Source: Inia geoffrensis (Eukaryota > Chordata > Mammalia > Artiodactyla > Iniidae). Taken from it: a stretch of 64,000 nucleotides of DNA. Below are positions 1 to 9,500 of the stretch, in pieces. The notes under the pieces are model-generated. The model saw only the letters and a program-made list of their open reading frames with translations, searched no databases and was not told where the DNA came from. Location: contig CM070899.1 in assembly GCA_036417435.1 (NCBI GenBank), forward strand, positions 168,359,494-168,423,493. The letters are read 5' to 3'. Position numbers and translations under genes: made by a program. The number at the start of each line of letters is the position of its first letter. The first letter of the stretch is position 1.

Positions 1-658
1 GGGAGGGTTGATCAGACGAGACCAAGGAGAGTAATAGTGAGTGACAGGAATGCTGGAGGCGGGTGACAGCAGAGGAGTTAGTCCAGACGCCAGGGTGAAA
101 AGCAGAGCTGGAAGGGCTTCATGGACGGAATGGGCTTCCAGTTGATGGCCTTGGGAGCAGAGGTAGGACCCTGGGCTGTCCCCCGAGCTCAAGGGTCAGC
201 AGTGCGGGTGACGGCCGTCCAGCCATGGGTCCGCGTGGCGCTCTTCTCCAGGTGGCTCAGGTCCCCTGTCTCGAATGTATGCTCTGCGGGATGGGAGACA
301 CCTGTGGCCACTTTCTCTCCAGGCCCAGCTCCCTTGCTGCAGTGGTTTTCGTTCAGTTTCACTGCCAACTCAGGGACACCTTATCATCCTGTGGCTCTGA
401 TTATTGCAGATTCCATTGGCAGATTGGACCACGAGGATGTAGCGTCGTTCACGGTGCTGAATGCCAGTCCCCGTGGCCAGATGTATCCCTTCTGGCTGGC
501 TGACGGCGGGCCTGTGTATACTGCTCTCTCCTGGGCCTTAGTGTTCTGTGGTTTGATTCTATATTGTACATATGGCTGACTCTGATCAGTGGCTGCTAGT
601 GGCTTAAGGGCATAAATTACATATGTTTCAACTCTCTCTCCTTCAAACCCAGCACCAT
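1..658. other. Unique non-coding sequence
   Basis: No recognisable repeat or gene. A 152-codon open frame (121-579) is overlapped by comparable frames in other phases and strands, has no family resemblance, and is treated as chance. Confidence 0.5.
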
Positions 659-1000
659 GGGACTTCCCTGGTGGCACAGTGGTTAAGAATCCACCTGCCA
701 ATTCAGGGGACATGGGTTCGAGCCCTGGTCCAGGAAGATCCCACACACCCCGGAGCAGCTAAGCCCGTGTGTCACAACTACTGAGCCTGCGCTCTAGAGC
801 CCATGAGCCACAACTACTGAAGCCCACGTGCCTAGAGCCCGTGCTCCGCAACAAGAGAAGCCACCTCAATGAGAAGCCCGTGCACCACAATGAAGAGTAG
901 CCCCTGCTCGCCACAGCTAGAGAAAGCCGCGCGTAGCAATGAAGACCCAACGCAGCTCCCCCTGCCAAAAAAAAATAATAATAATAAATTAAATTTTAAA
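659..1000 (+). mobile_element. CHR-type tRNA-derived SINE, long form
   Basis: It starts with GGGACTTCCCTGGTGGCACA, has a tRNA A-box-like TGGCACAGTGG and a B-box-like GGGTTCGAGCC, then the long CHR body (repeated CACAACTACTGA motifs). It ends in an A-rich tail with (AAT)n at 967-1000. It is in sense orientation to CELF2. Divergence from the consensus head suggests an older copy than those near 19.5 and 21.4 kb. No clean target duplication was found. Confidence 0.9.
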
Positions 1001-3379
1001 ATCTTCTAAAAACACTGTGCCTGACAAAAGGCAGGTCCTCAGTACCTGAGTAAGAAAAGGGCTTTGTATGTAAATAACCCTTGGGGGCGGGGTGGGGGCA
1101 GGTTGAAATCCCACAAAGGTGAACCACCCACTTGCACTACCAGTATTTCTTCAGTGGATGGAGAGTGTTGTGAATCCGCCCTGATTGCTTTCTTTTTCTT
1201 GCGTAAGTAAGTCGAGGCAGAATATTTTAGCCAGTGGTAGAAGCAGGAGTTATCTGCCTTGAAAAGCACAGTTGCTAAAGCCAGGTGCAGGGTACCAGGA
1301 GCTGTGTCATCACTCTCAATATACATCCCTCGTTTTCATCACTCGCTGCCGGAACATGAATAGGGAGAGACATTTTAGGTAAAAATTAGTGTTCGGTTTG
1401 GGAAGTTTGGGCCAGTATTGAGTTGTCCCTCACACCCATCTTCATTTCATAATGACTCGCGGGTTCAGTTACTTAACAGAGGCCAAGCCAGTGTCTTCTC
1501 CATCATCCAGAAGGGCCAGCTGCAAGTGCTTGCCCAAGCAAACAGGCGAATTCTGCAGCATTTAGCGGTGGGCAGGTGAAGCAGCCTGGGGGCACCTAGA
1601 AGGGGTGTGTGCCCCGAGCGAGTGCACCCCCCTCCCCCCGGCCACCGCTGGCTCATCTGTGCAGTGGAGGCAGGAGCTCTGACCTCAGCCCTTGGAGCGG
1701 GAGGATTAATTAACGTGTGCTCCAGCAGCACTTGGAAAAGGTGAAGCCTGATATAAATCCTCTGCGTGATGATTATTTCTCTGTTGCCATTTCTGAAAGT
1801 TCATCTAAAGAACTCTCCCGTACAAATACCTTCTGCTCTGCAGTCCACGGAACTATTTCTGATAAATCACAGGAGGAAATGAGTTCCCTGGGCGGGGGCT
1901 GTCCGGAGCTGATGCCTCACTCCCTTCCCAGCGAGGGCTGTGTGTGTTCAGCCTTCAGGTACCCCCCCGGATACCTCCACATTTACTTCTTTGGGGGGTG
2001 GTTTCTAGCTTTTTGCTTTTTACTCGCAGTCAGGTTGAGATAAGCTAATGTTTCCCCTTGGTGAGTCCAGACACCCGTGTTGAGAGGCCTTTCCTGAAGG
2101 AATGATTTCCTACGAATCAGGGTTACATTTTACCCCGGTAATCGAATGGATAACTTTTAGACCTGCATCCAAATGCAATCCTGCGTTAACTCCAGCCGTC
2201 CAGTGGAAGGCCCATCACAAATGTGTGCTTTCCTAGTCATCTGCGAATGAAATCGATGTGCTCTCCGTTCTTAATAAATTTTATTTCTTTTCAAGTTTTG
2301 TCAAAGCCCAGGGATGAAGATGTTACATGTGTGCATACTTACAGGAAACTTGAACTTTTCTTCAGAGGAGCACAAACTAATTTATTTACAATTTGACCAT
2401 TTGGAGAAAGGCTTTGCCTCCTTCAGCGACTTGGGGTATTGTTTGATTTATTTAATCTTCTGTGAATTCACCAGCTGATCTGCAGAAGTCTCACCTCCAA
2501 GTTTGAGGGCCCCGTCCTGTTACCATTCTGTAACTGGTGGAGACATGACTCACAAAACTTTGGCTGCATGTGAGAAATGATATCCATACCTTCCAGGTAA
2601 ATACAGGAATGGCCTTGGTTTCATCATCTGATTGCAGAGTAAACTGATATCCGGAGAGTTTTCTTAGGTCTCCCAGAATCTAACACCAGGATCCCGCCGA
2701 CGGAGATGCACCTGTATCGGTGCAGTGCAGAGGTGCCGTGTTGAAAGGCAGGCACAGGAGATAGAGGTGTTCTTCATGGTGACCCCGAAGTGGTGTGTTC
2801 TCAAAGGGAGCTGCAGTTCCCGGAGCTCGAGGTTGGATGACAGCCAGTGCCTCTTCTTAGATGGAGAGGGTTAGGTTTAGAGTAGAAGGTTGCAGCTCTG
2901 GAGCGGGGCCCCTCTCTGATCCCCAGAGAGTAGTGGAGTGACAAAGAGCTGATGCTGTACCCCTCGCACCACATTGCCAATCCATCGAGGAGAGAATTCT
3001 GTTCTTAAGTAGTAAGCAACAACAACAGGGACAGTGGAGAAGGCTGTTAACGTTACTGAATTTCACACCACCTCGTTGCCCGCCACCAGGCCCATCGCCA
3101 GGTCCTTCCTGCTGGTGCCTCACGCAGCTCAGCCTTGGAGAGTGTCCTGCGATCGCCACACAAAGCCTATTTCTTCATGGGCTATTACTTAAGTACGAGG
3201 GATATTAAAAAATGGCCCCCGGGCCCTTTGAAAGAGTGGCCTGTCTGCTGACTGCAGTTGAGATACTAGGAAGAATTGGCGCAAACTGAGAGAGAGGATG
3301 CTCTGACAGAAGCCCTGAGCGACCAGCCACTCAGCCACTCGCAGAATCAGAGAAACTACCAACCAGATGGGAACTGTTG
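1001..3379. other. Unique intronic/upstream sequence
   Basis: No repeat family or gene recognised. It includes a G-rich run at 1083-1102 (GGGGGCGGGGTGGGGGCAGG). The open frames here (for example 1717-2043 + and 2857-3159 -) are short and without similarity to known families. Confidence 0.45.
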
Positions 3380-3490
3380 TGTCTCTGTTTTACAAGTGAG
3401 GAAACTGAGGTGCAGAGTGATTACATGATTAGCCTGGGATCCCACAGTTAATTTAATGCTGAGCCAAGACGAGAAGCCAGGCCAGCCAGC
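3380..3490 (-). repeat. MIR fragment
   Basis: The stretch TTTTACAAGTGAGGAAACTG followed by AGGTGCAGAGTGATTA and a later GAAGCCAGGCC is the reverse complement of the MIR core. It is old and diverged, and both ends are approximate. Confidence 0.65.
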
Positions 3491-3624
3491 CCGCTGCCCA
3501 CTGACCAGCGCTCGGGTGACTCAAGCACTGGTGTCATTTTCCTCTCCCTTCATGTCTATTTTCCCAAAACAACTATCGGATGAAACGTTTTGGTGAATCT
3601 CAACTCCTATTTGTCTTTAAAACA

Positions 3625-3815
3625 AACAAACAAGCAAAAAAACTACTTATATTTGCATTTAGAGCTATTTAAGTTTAAATTAATTCAAGTAAAATAAAAC
3701 TTAAAATTCCATTTCTCAGTTGCCCTAACTTCATTTCGAGTGTGTAGTAGCCACATATAACTTGTGGCTCCCTTGTTGGATTGCGCAGGTTATAGAACAT
3801 TCCCATCATTGCACA
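3625..3815. repeat. Ancient interspersed repeat, probable DNA-transposon (MER) fragment
   Basis: The sequence containing AGTAGCCACATATAACTTGTGG followed by GGATTGCGCAGGTTATAGAACATT resembles a common mammalian MER-type element (AGTAGCCACATGTGGCTAGTGG, GGACAGCGCAGATATAGAAC). I am not sure of the family name. It is preceded by an (AAAC)n-like stretch at 3620-3640. Confidence 0.45.
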
Positions 3816-4734
3816 CAGTTGGCAGTACTGATGCAGGATATTCCAGGGACCAAAGTAAGATGGATTAAAAAAGTATGGGAGTAATAAGATTATTGGTAAC
3901 TACCAAGGAGATTAGCTATCTTTTATTCAAAATGTTTCCAAGACAAGGCATCTTTTTGTGATGTTTTCAGGTTTGTATATCTTCTGAAGGTGGCATTTTA
4001 TGTCCTTTTTTTCAACTTTTATAAAATTACTTATAACCACTTGGCATTTCTCATACCCATTTTGTAAGTTTGTTATTCTTCCTTTTGTATAGATAAGGGA
4101 GATGGAGATGTAATGCAGAAGGTTGCTGTCCGGTGAGAGCAAGATAAAAGAAAAGAAATATCAGTTCGTTTGTTTGTATTCTCCAAAAAGAAACCTGCAT
4201 TCACTGGACCTCATAAAAGCTTGTGTCCTGGAAATAATAACAATAATAAGAATACATTGAATCAATTATTGTAATTTCTGTAATATTTTGCTGCTTAGAG
4301 GAACCTCAGAAGATTTTGCATATCCTCTGTTGGTCTAGTTCTCTTACTCGAAAATAGAGTAGGGAAGTAGGTCAGTGCCAGTGCTGAAAGCAAAGAGTAA
4401 GCACCATCATTTTTCTCCCCCAACATCATTATATTTTCGTCTTGGCTCTGAGACTAATACCACCAGTGCCCGCTGGCTTAGTGCTCTCTAACTCATGGTC
4501 CAATTCCATATGGCATCTGTCCTGGAGGAGCCTGATAGTTGGCACTTGGCCAAGAGCAAACGCGGAATTGGCGTCCAGGATAGTATTGTAGTTTGTAGGT
4601 GAGGTGCCAGCAGAGAGGTATGGCTTGTGTCTCGGGCCTGCCAATGGCCACTGAGTCCAAGGGAAACATCACCCTAGAGAAACCCAGTTCATGGAATATT
4701 AAGCAGTAACCACTGGCCGTTATTTCATACTGTG

Positions 4735-4925
4735 TCCGGATTCTGCAGACACCTCTTCTTAGGGGTGTGACATTGAAAAAGTCACTTTACCTCTGTGACT
4801 CTTGACTGCTTCATTTCCAAAGCAGGGAAAATAATTTCATCTTCTTGGAGCTGTTGTGATGCTGTGTGTCCTGTACCTGGCAGAGTTTTCTGGCAAAGAG
4901 TAGACTCTCAATAAATATTGGAATT
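4735..4925 (+). repeat. MIR fragment
   Basis: It shows the MIR order: GTGTGACATTGAAAAAGTCA, CTTTACCTCTGTGACTC, CAAAGCAGGGAAAATAAT, then GAGTAGACTCTCAATAAATA. The last string is the typical MIR 3' end. Confidence 0.7.
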
Positions 4926-5403
4926 TGAACCTAATTCCTGCACTGTCCTGGAGGCTGAGGATGGCTAGGGAGTGTGGGGAAGGGAGCTAGTCTAATTTTC
5001 GAAGCCCGAGATCAGATTCCAGTAAATAGAAGATCTTACTGAGAGTTTTACTGAGAGTTAGGGTATCTGTTCCCATAATTACGCCTCTGTGTAGATCGAA
5101 TTGGTTTGCTCTGGCCTCTGGCAAGTACCTCCAAAAGGTTTAACTGTTAGACACATGATTTCTGGCTTCCTTAGAAGTGTCAGCACTTGCAGCCCCATGA
5201 GGACAAAAGAAGTCAGTAAGTCTCTGGTAGAAATGAGTGTCAGCTGGGAAGAAAGTTGGGAGTCCAAAGGAGGAGGAGCTCTCACACATTAGAACAGAGT
5301 TACCCAGGCTCCTGCAATACCATCAGCATCCAGGGCATGGGATTCAGCAGCACAGGGGTCATCAGTGGGGTAGGACTACTGATGCTTTGATCTGGAAGAT
5401 GTG

Positions 5404-5565
5404 CCGTTGTTGTTGTTGATTTGGCTGCACCGGGTCTTTGTTGCAGCATGCAGGCTCTTTTAGTTGCAGCGTGTGGGATGATCTAGTTCCCTGACCAGGG
5501 ATCAAACCCAGGCCCCCTGCATTGGGAGCATGGAATCTTAACCATTGGACCACCAGGGAAGTCCC
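5404..5565 (-). mobile_element. CHR-type SINE, short form, antisense
   Basis: It ends at CCACCAGGGAAGTCCC (reverse of the GGGACTTCCCTGG head) and begins with a (TTG)n tail. It is flanked by a 7-bp duplication AGATGTG (5397-5403 and 5566-5572), which supports insertion by L1-mediated retrotransposition. Confidence 0.88.
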
Positions 5566-6057
5566 AGATGTGTTATTTTGAGTTTGTGTAACAGCTAGAC
5601 ATAGTTGGATTTACTTAAGGGAAGGGACTGCATGCTCTTAGCATTTGATGCAAATCTTTGGAACATTTGTTTGCAAAATGGGCAGGTAGTTGGGAAAGGA
5701 TGCAGATATGGATGAGAGGTGCTCATCGATGTGATCCGGTGGGAATAGAGAGGGAGGCAGTCAGTGGAGGTGGAGACACGTTATATGCTTATGGAGAAAA
5801 TGTGGGTTGTAAGATAGCCTTCATGGACTCTTAAGTTCAGTACTTTGCACCCTAATTCCAACACAGAAAGAGGAAAGGTGCGTATATGTGTTCCTAATAG
5901 TGCCGCCTGTTACTTGGCAGTGTGACTCCTGGGAACCAGTAGGTCTTGCTCTTGGCCTTGACGTCTCATAGATTTACCATAAGCTGTTCACCCTCAGCCC
6001 AAATGAGACCTGATACAATACGTGGCCACATAATGGTTTAGAAATGTTCCGTGCTCT

Positions 6058-6265
6058 GGGGCCCATTGGGCCCAGGTTTGAATTCTACTTCTGCAATGTA
6101 TAAGCCGGTAATCTGAGAAAAGGAATTTATTTCTTAGACGTTTGCATCTGGAAAATAATACTTTCTCATAGAGATGTTATAAGGATTAGAAATAACGTAT
6201 GTAGAGCACCTAGCATGGTATCTGGCATGTAAGTGCTCGCTGAAAGATGCCTATTATTATTATCA
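6058..6265 (+). repeat. MIR fragment
   Basis: Reads GGTTTGAATTCTACTTCTGC, then TCTGGAAAATAATACTTTC, GAGATGTTATAAGGATTAGA, and AGCACCTAGCATGGTATCTGG ahead of GTAAGTGCTCGCTGAA. This is the MIR core and 3' part in order. It lies about 120 bp from an oppositely oriented MIR. Confidence 0.75.
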
Positions 6266-6384
6266 TTACTTAGGATATGAATTGTGTTTGAGTCCACACT
6301 ATGAAAAAAATTGGATTGAAAAGTAGACTTGTGATGGTCACTCATTTCTAGTGCATCACAAGTGCACAGAAAAGATGAACAGCG

Positions 6385-6545
6385 GAAACAGCTAACACTT
6401 ATTAGACACTTACCCGGGGCAACGTCCTGTACTAAGCACATGACTATATGAGGTGGAGTCCGTTTGTTACCATTTTACAGATGAAGAGTCTGAGGCCTAG
6501 GGCGGCACAGTTAGGAAGTGGTAGTGCCAGGATTCAGACCCTGAG
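6385..6545 (-). repeat. MIR fragment
   Basis: Contains CTAACACTTATTAGACACTT, then CATTTTACAGATGAAGAGTC and GGAAGTGGTAGTGCCAGGAT, the reverse complement of MIR. With the preceding + copy it forms a head-to-head pair that could fold as an inverted repeat in RNA, although the two copies are diverged. Confidence 0.75.
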
Positions 6546-6819
6546 CCCCAACACTCCTCTGCCTCAGGGTACAAGAGATCTAAAGGCACCTGTGAAGGAT
6601 GGCTGGGGGGAGACAGGGATTATAAACACATACTCACCAACATAAAGGCCAAAGGGTGTAAACCCTCTTTGCAGCATCCCTTCCTTTATGCACTTTGGTG
6701 AGTGTGTATTTTTTGAGAAAGTTAAAAATGGCCCCTCATTTGGAGACCCATGAATGCTTGCTCTAGATATTCGGACCAGTGTGCCGCTGCCTGACCCCTC
6801 AGTTGTCTTAACCACGCTT

Positions 6820-8229
6820 TGTGCAGACGAGATGCAGGAGCCCCATTTTTTGAACTTCCGTTCTCAGTTAGCTGGGACCTGTGGCAACGCCTTCCTCTTT
6901 TCGTTCTAGCTGGTTGTCAACAGCAGTAACCACAAGCCTTTCCTGTCCCAGAAATAAGTCTTGCCACACTGTCAGCGAGCTGTGAATGCTACATTCTGTT
7001 CCGCGTGGGCCTTTGCCACCTCCGCCCTGCCCGAGCCGGGCTCCACGGGTTAAAGTGTTTATTGAATTCCCAGAGGGCGACTTGAAAAGCAGTAGAGGTG
7101 CACAGGAACGAGATTAAATGCTCGCACTCTAATCTAAGCAGGCATTGCATTACACCTAAGTTGTTGAAGGAAGATTTTGTGCTCAACGCTGTATTCGGCA
7201 GAACATTTTTTAGAACAATAAGGTTGATTAGAGAAAGCTCTGAAAGTGCTTCAAGTTAGTCTGATTGTTTATCTCAAGGATTAAAAAACAGAGTGGTAAA
7301 TTGGGGGATAAGAAGTAGAAATTGAAGCCAGGACCTAGTGAAGAGTATTTGCCATCATTTTCCTCTCGGGATTAAATTGAATTCAGGATTTCTCCTTTCC
7401 ATAGGTTTTATTGTTTGTTTGTTTGTTAGCCATCAGTGTCTCCCCCCACCACCACCGCCACCACCAAGGGCTCAGGACTAGCCTAGTTTCACAGAAAATT
7501 TAAGGTGCTCTGATGGGTTTTGATTGAAATAAGGAAGCCTACTTAAGATCTTTGAAAACCTTCTTACTGTTACCCTGAGGCTACAGTGAAGTGACCATTT
7601 GCAGTGAAGTTTTAGTCCACGTGGCCCTTTCTTTCTGCCTTCCGGGCTGGAGGCTGGGGGTTGAGGGACAGTCGTGGACAAGGCTCTGTAGGTTCTACGT
7701 CTGCCGAGTTTTAAGTGCATTTTACCGTATTTTCACAGGCTGGGAATCAAGAGCACGGTACTACAGATGAATGCTGCTTAGGGCATTCAGCCTTTCGCTG
7801 GGCAGAGTAGGTGGGTTTAGGGTGCATGGCGGGTGGGTATGCGGGGGAGACAAAGGGTATGTGGTTTTGCTTTACTATGTACTGCAGCTCAAATGGGGTG
7901 GGGGCGGAATCCAAGTAAAACGTAAACACTTTCATCATCCTTTTACGTGATGGTGAGTGGAATTGCACGTTCTAAACAAGCATTGTCTCTTTCAAATAAG
8001 GATTTTGGGAAACAGTATTAAGGAGGATTGATATGTAAAAGCCTATGGTCTTGCTCTTTGTATCGGCCCCAAATATTTACTGAAGCTAGGAGAAGAAAAG
8101 GCAGACTTTCCTCTTGTTTCTCTCCCAAACGTATGGTTGTTTAGAACTGAAGTGCAACATCTGGATGTCAGATATACAGAGAGCAATTTACGGAGTGTGA
8201 GAGATTTGAAATATTCAGTGTCCTTTAGC
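6820..8229. other. Unique, repeat-free sequence upstream of the exon
   Basis: No interspersed repeat is recognised across 1.4 kb. Only a (GTTT)n run (about 7409-7428) and a (CCA)n-like run (7446-7466) stand out. The stretch 7040-7290 has several homeodomain-like ATTA/TAAT cores and could be a conserved non-coding element, but conservation cannot be judged from one sequence. Confidence 0.4.
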
Positions 8230-9051
8230 GGGAACTCAACTTTCTGGGACTGCTTTTTTTTTTTTTTTCCTCCGGGCACAATGCAGGCAATTCTGAGATC
8301 GCCTTTGCCTCTCTGAATTAAACCCTTTGTGCCCGGGTCCCATAAACAACGTGCTTTTTAAATGGGAGCCCCCTCCCCGCCCGGGCCCTTTTCTCCAGCG
8401 TGGGCAGCCAATCGGCTGCACCCAGCCGCATTGCTGGAGCACTTTCCCTTCTGAGCAGCAACAACATACTAATTTGATGCACACATGGATGCCTCGCGCG
8501 CTCTGCAAATTCATCACCAGCATCTTGCATTAGTCATCTGACGGACTGCCGAGTGTTTCATTTTCTTTTCATGTGACTTTACAATTGCCACCTCTCTCCT
8601 CTCTTCCAAAAACCTCCCCAAAGGGGTGGAAGGGTGGGAAAGCCAGCAGAAATCCAGCCCCGCCTTTCTTTCCACGCGAGAGCCAGTGTGGGGGCTGATA
8701 ACGCTGTGGATGCTTTGATGGCAGCCTAGCCAAGCGAGACCTGCTCTTAACTTGCAGCTGCCTCCCGAGCCGGGTTTCAAGATGTCCACGCCCCGGGTGA
8801 CAGCCGGCAGGGCGCCGCCCGGGGTCGGGCGGCGATACTGAACAGCAGCCTGCAGTGAGAGCTCTCGCCGCTGCCGCTGAGGAGCAACCTAATGGTGCCT
8901 GTGCTTTGTTTTAGTTCATCACGTTTCCACGACTCATTAGGCACTTTGCCCCGTGCTCCTCTTCCGCCTCCCCGCCCCCACCCCCGATTTTCTGTCTTCC
9001 TGTCCCTCACCCTGCAGCCCTAACTCTGGCTCCCGCTTCCCTTTTTGACAG
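8230..9051 (+). promoter_or_regulatory. Candidate internal promoter / upstream regulatory region of CELF2
   Basis: The composition changes from AT-rich intron to a mixed, GC-richer stretch just upstream of the exon carrying the short-isoform ATG. Visible elements are a CCAAT box (8408-8412, in GCAGCCAATCGGCTG), a GC-rich block CCCCTCCCCGCCCGGGCCC (8371-8389), CpG-rich sequence at 8788-8835, and GCCGCTGCCGCTGAGGAGC near 8868. No TATA box is obvious. No interspersed repeat is recognisable across the 820 bp, which suggests constraint. CELF2 is known to have several alternative first exons. That one starts here is inference. An ATG at 8892 opens a frame that stops at 9021 and is out of phase with CELF2, so it could only act as an upstream ORF. 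Confidence 0.4.
9018..9051 (+). promoter_or_regulatory. CELF2: 3' splice site of the first CELF2 exon
   Basis: A perfect branch-point-like CTAAC (9020-9024) lies 28 nt before the junction. It is followed by the pyrimidine-rich tract GGCTCCCGCTTCCCTTTTTG and ACAG ending at 9051. The known CELF2 reading [14 protein letters not shown] begins immediately after it, fixing the junction. An in-frame stop is not needed upstream because the exon starts in mid-codon. Confidence 0.85.
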
Positions 9052-9248
9052 TAACGGCACAGCCAACAAGATGAACGGCGCTTTGGATCACTCAGACCAA
9101 CCAGACCCAGATGCCATTAAGATGTTTGTCGGACAGATCCCCCGGTCCTGGTCGGAAAAGGAGCTGAAAGAACTTTTTGAGCCTTACGGAGCTGTCTACC
9201 AGATCAACGTCCTCCGGGACCGGAGTCAGAACCCTCCCCAGAGTAAAG
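9052..9248 (+). CDS. CELF2: CELF2 coding exon: N-terminus and first half of RRM1 (partial CDS)
   Basis: CELF2 is a nuclear/cytoplasmic RNA-binding protein that binds GU/UG-rich RNA and controls alternative splicing, mRNA decay and translation. The exon follows a good acceptor and begins with the last base of a split codon, then encodes NGTANK and the short-isoform start ATG at 9071 (A at -3, moderate Kozak context). The next 60 codons include the RRM1 RNP2 motif MFVGQI (9122-9139, residues 18-23), helix 1 ([13 protein letters not shown]) and beta 2 (VYQINVLRD). The exon ends in AGT AAA G, leaving the Gly60 codon split. SDQPDPDAI and [12 protein letters not shown] fit CELF2; recalled CELF1 has DHPDQPDLDAI and PRTWSEKDLREL here. 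Without splicing, the frame would stay open into the intron to a stop at 9536-9538, but that tail is Arg/Gly/Pro-rich and unlike CELF. Longer isoforms would read through NGTANK from upstream exons. The 197-nt length is measured here. Confidence 0.95.
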
Positions 9249-9254
9249 GTACAG
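9246..9254 (+). promoter_or_regulatory. CELF2: 5' splice site of the first CELF2 exon
   Basis: The junction AAG|GTACAG (intron starts at 9249) splits the Gly60 codon after its first base, and the acceptor at 60800 restores it. The +4 C departs from the GTRAGT consensus, so this is a medium-strength donor. It sits only 14 nt from an alternating (GC)7 run and the CpG island. Confidence 0.9.
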
Positions 9255-9500
9255 ATAGTGGGGCGCGCGCGCGCGCGGTCAGGGGCGCGCAGGGCGCCTG
9301 GGCGTCCGGGGAATCGCGGGAGGGAGGAGGGCGAGGGAGAGCCGCCCTCTACCCCTGTGCCCCGCGGCCAGCCGGCCTCCTCCCCGCGACCCCCCGCCCG
9401 CCTGCTTCCCGGACAGGTGGACCAGATGGCCTGGGATGCGGGGAGGGAGAAGAGGAGCGGCGGGGCGGGGCCGCGCCTCCGTCCGGGCGCGTGATTCCTC
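9255..9500. promoter_or_regulatory. CpG island at the start of the large intron
   Basis: About 34 CpG dinucleotides can be counted in roughly 240 bp with very high G+C, starting right after the donor. It includes (GC)7 at 9263-9276, several CCGCG/GCGCG clusters and an Sp1-type GGGGCGGGGC box at 9462-9471. CpG density falls off abruptly after about 9495. Such density survives only where germline methylation is low, which fits an active promoter or enhancer. The open frame across it is a composition effect, not a gene. Confidence 0.75.

Noticed and set aside
659..720. tRNA-like A and B boxes at the SINE heads as possible tRNA genes
   Set aside because: The boxes belong to the tRNA-derived head of CHR SINEs. 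There is no intact cloverleaf or anticodon arm, and the body and A-rich tail mark a retroposon.
121..746. Overlapping open frames of 152 and 120 codons at the left edge
   Set aside because: They run on opposite strands over the same bases, have no family resemblance, and the minus-strand one is partly made of SINE sequence.
8777..9010. Minus-strand 77-codon frame opposite the CpG-rich region
   Set aside because: GC-rich DNA has few stops on either strand. No start context or domain supports it.
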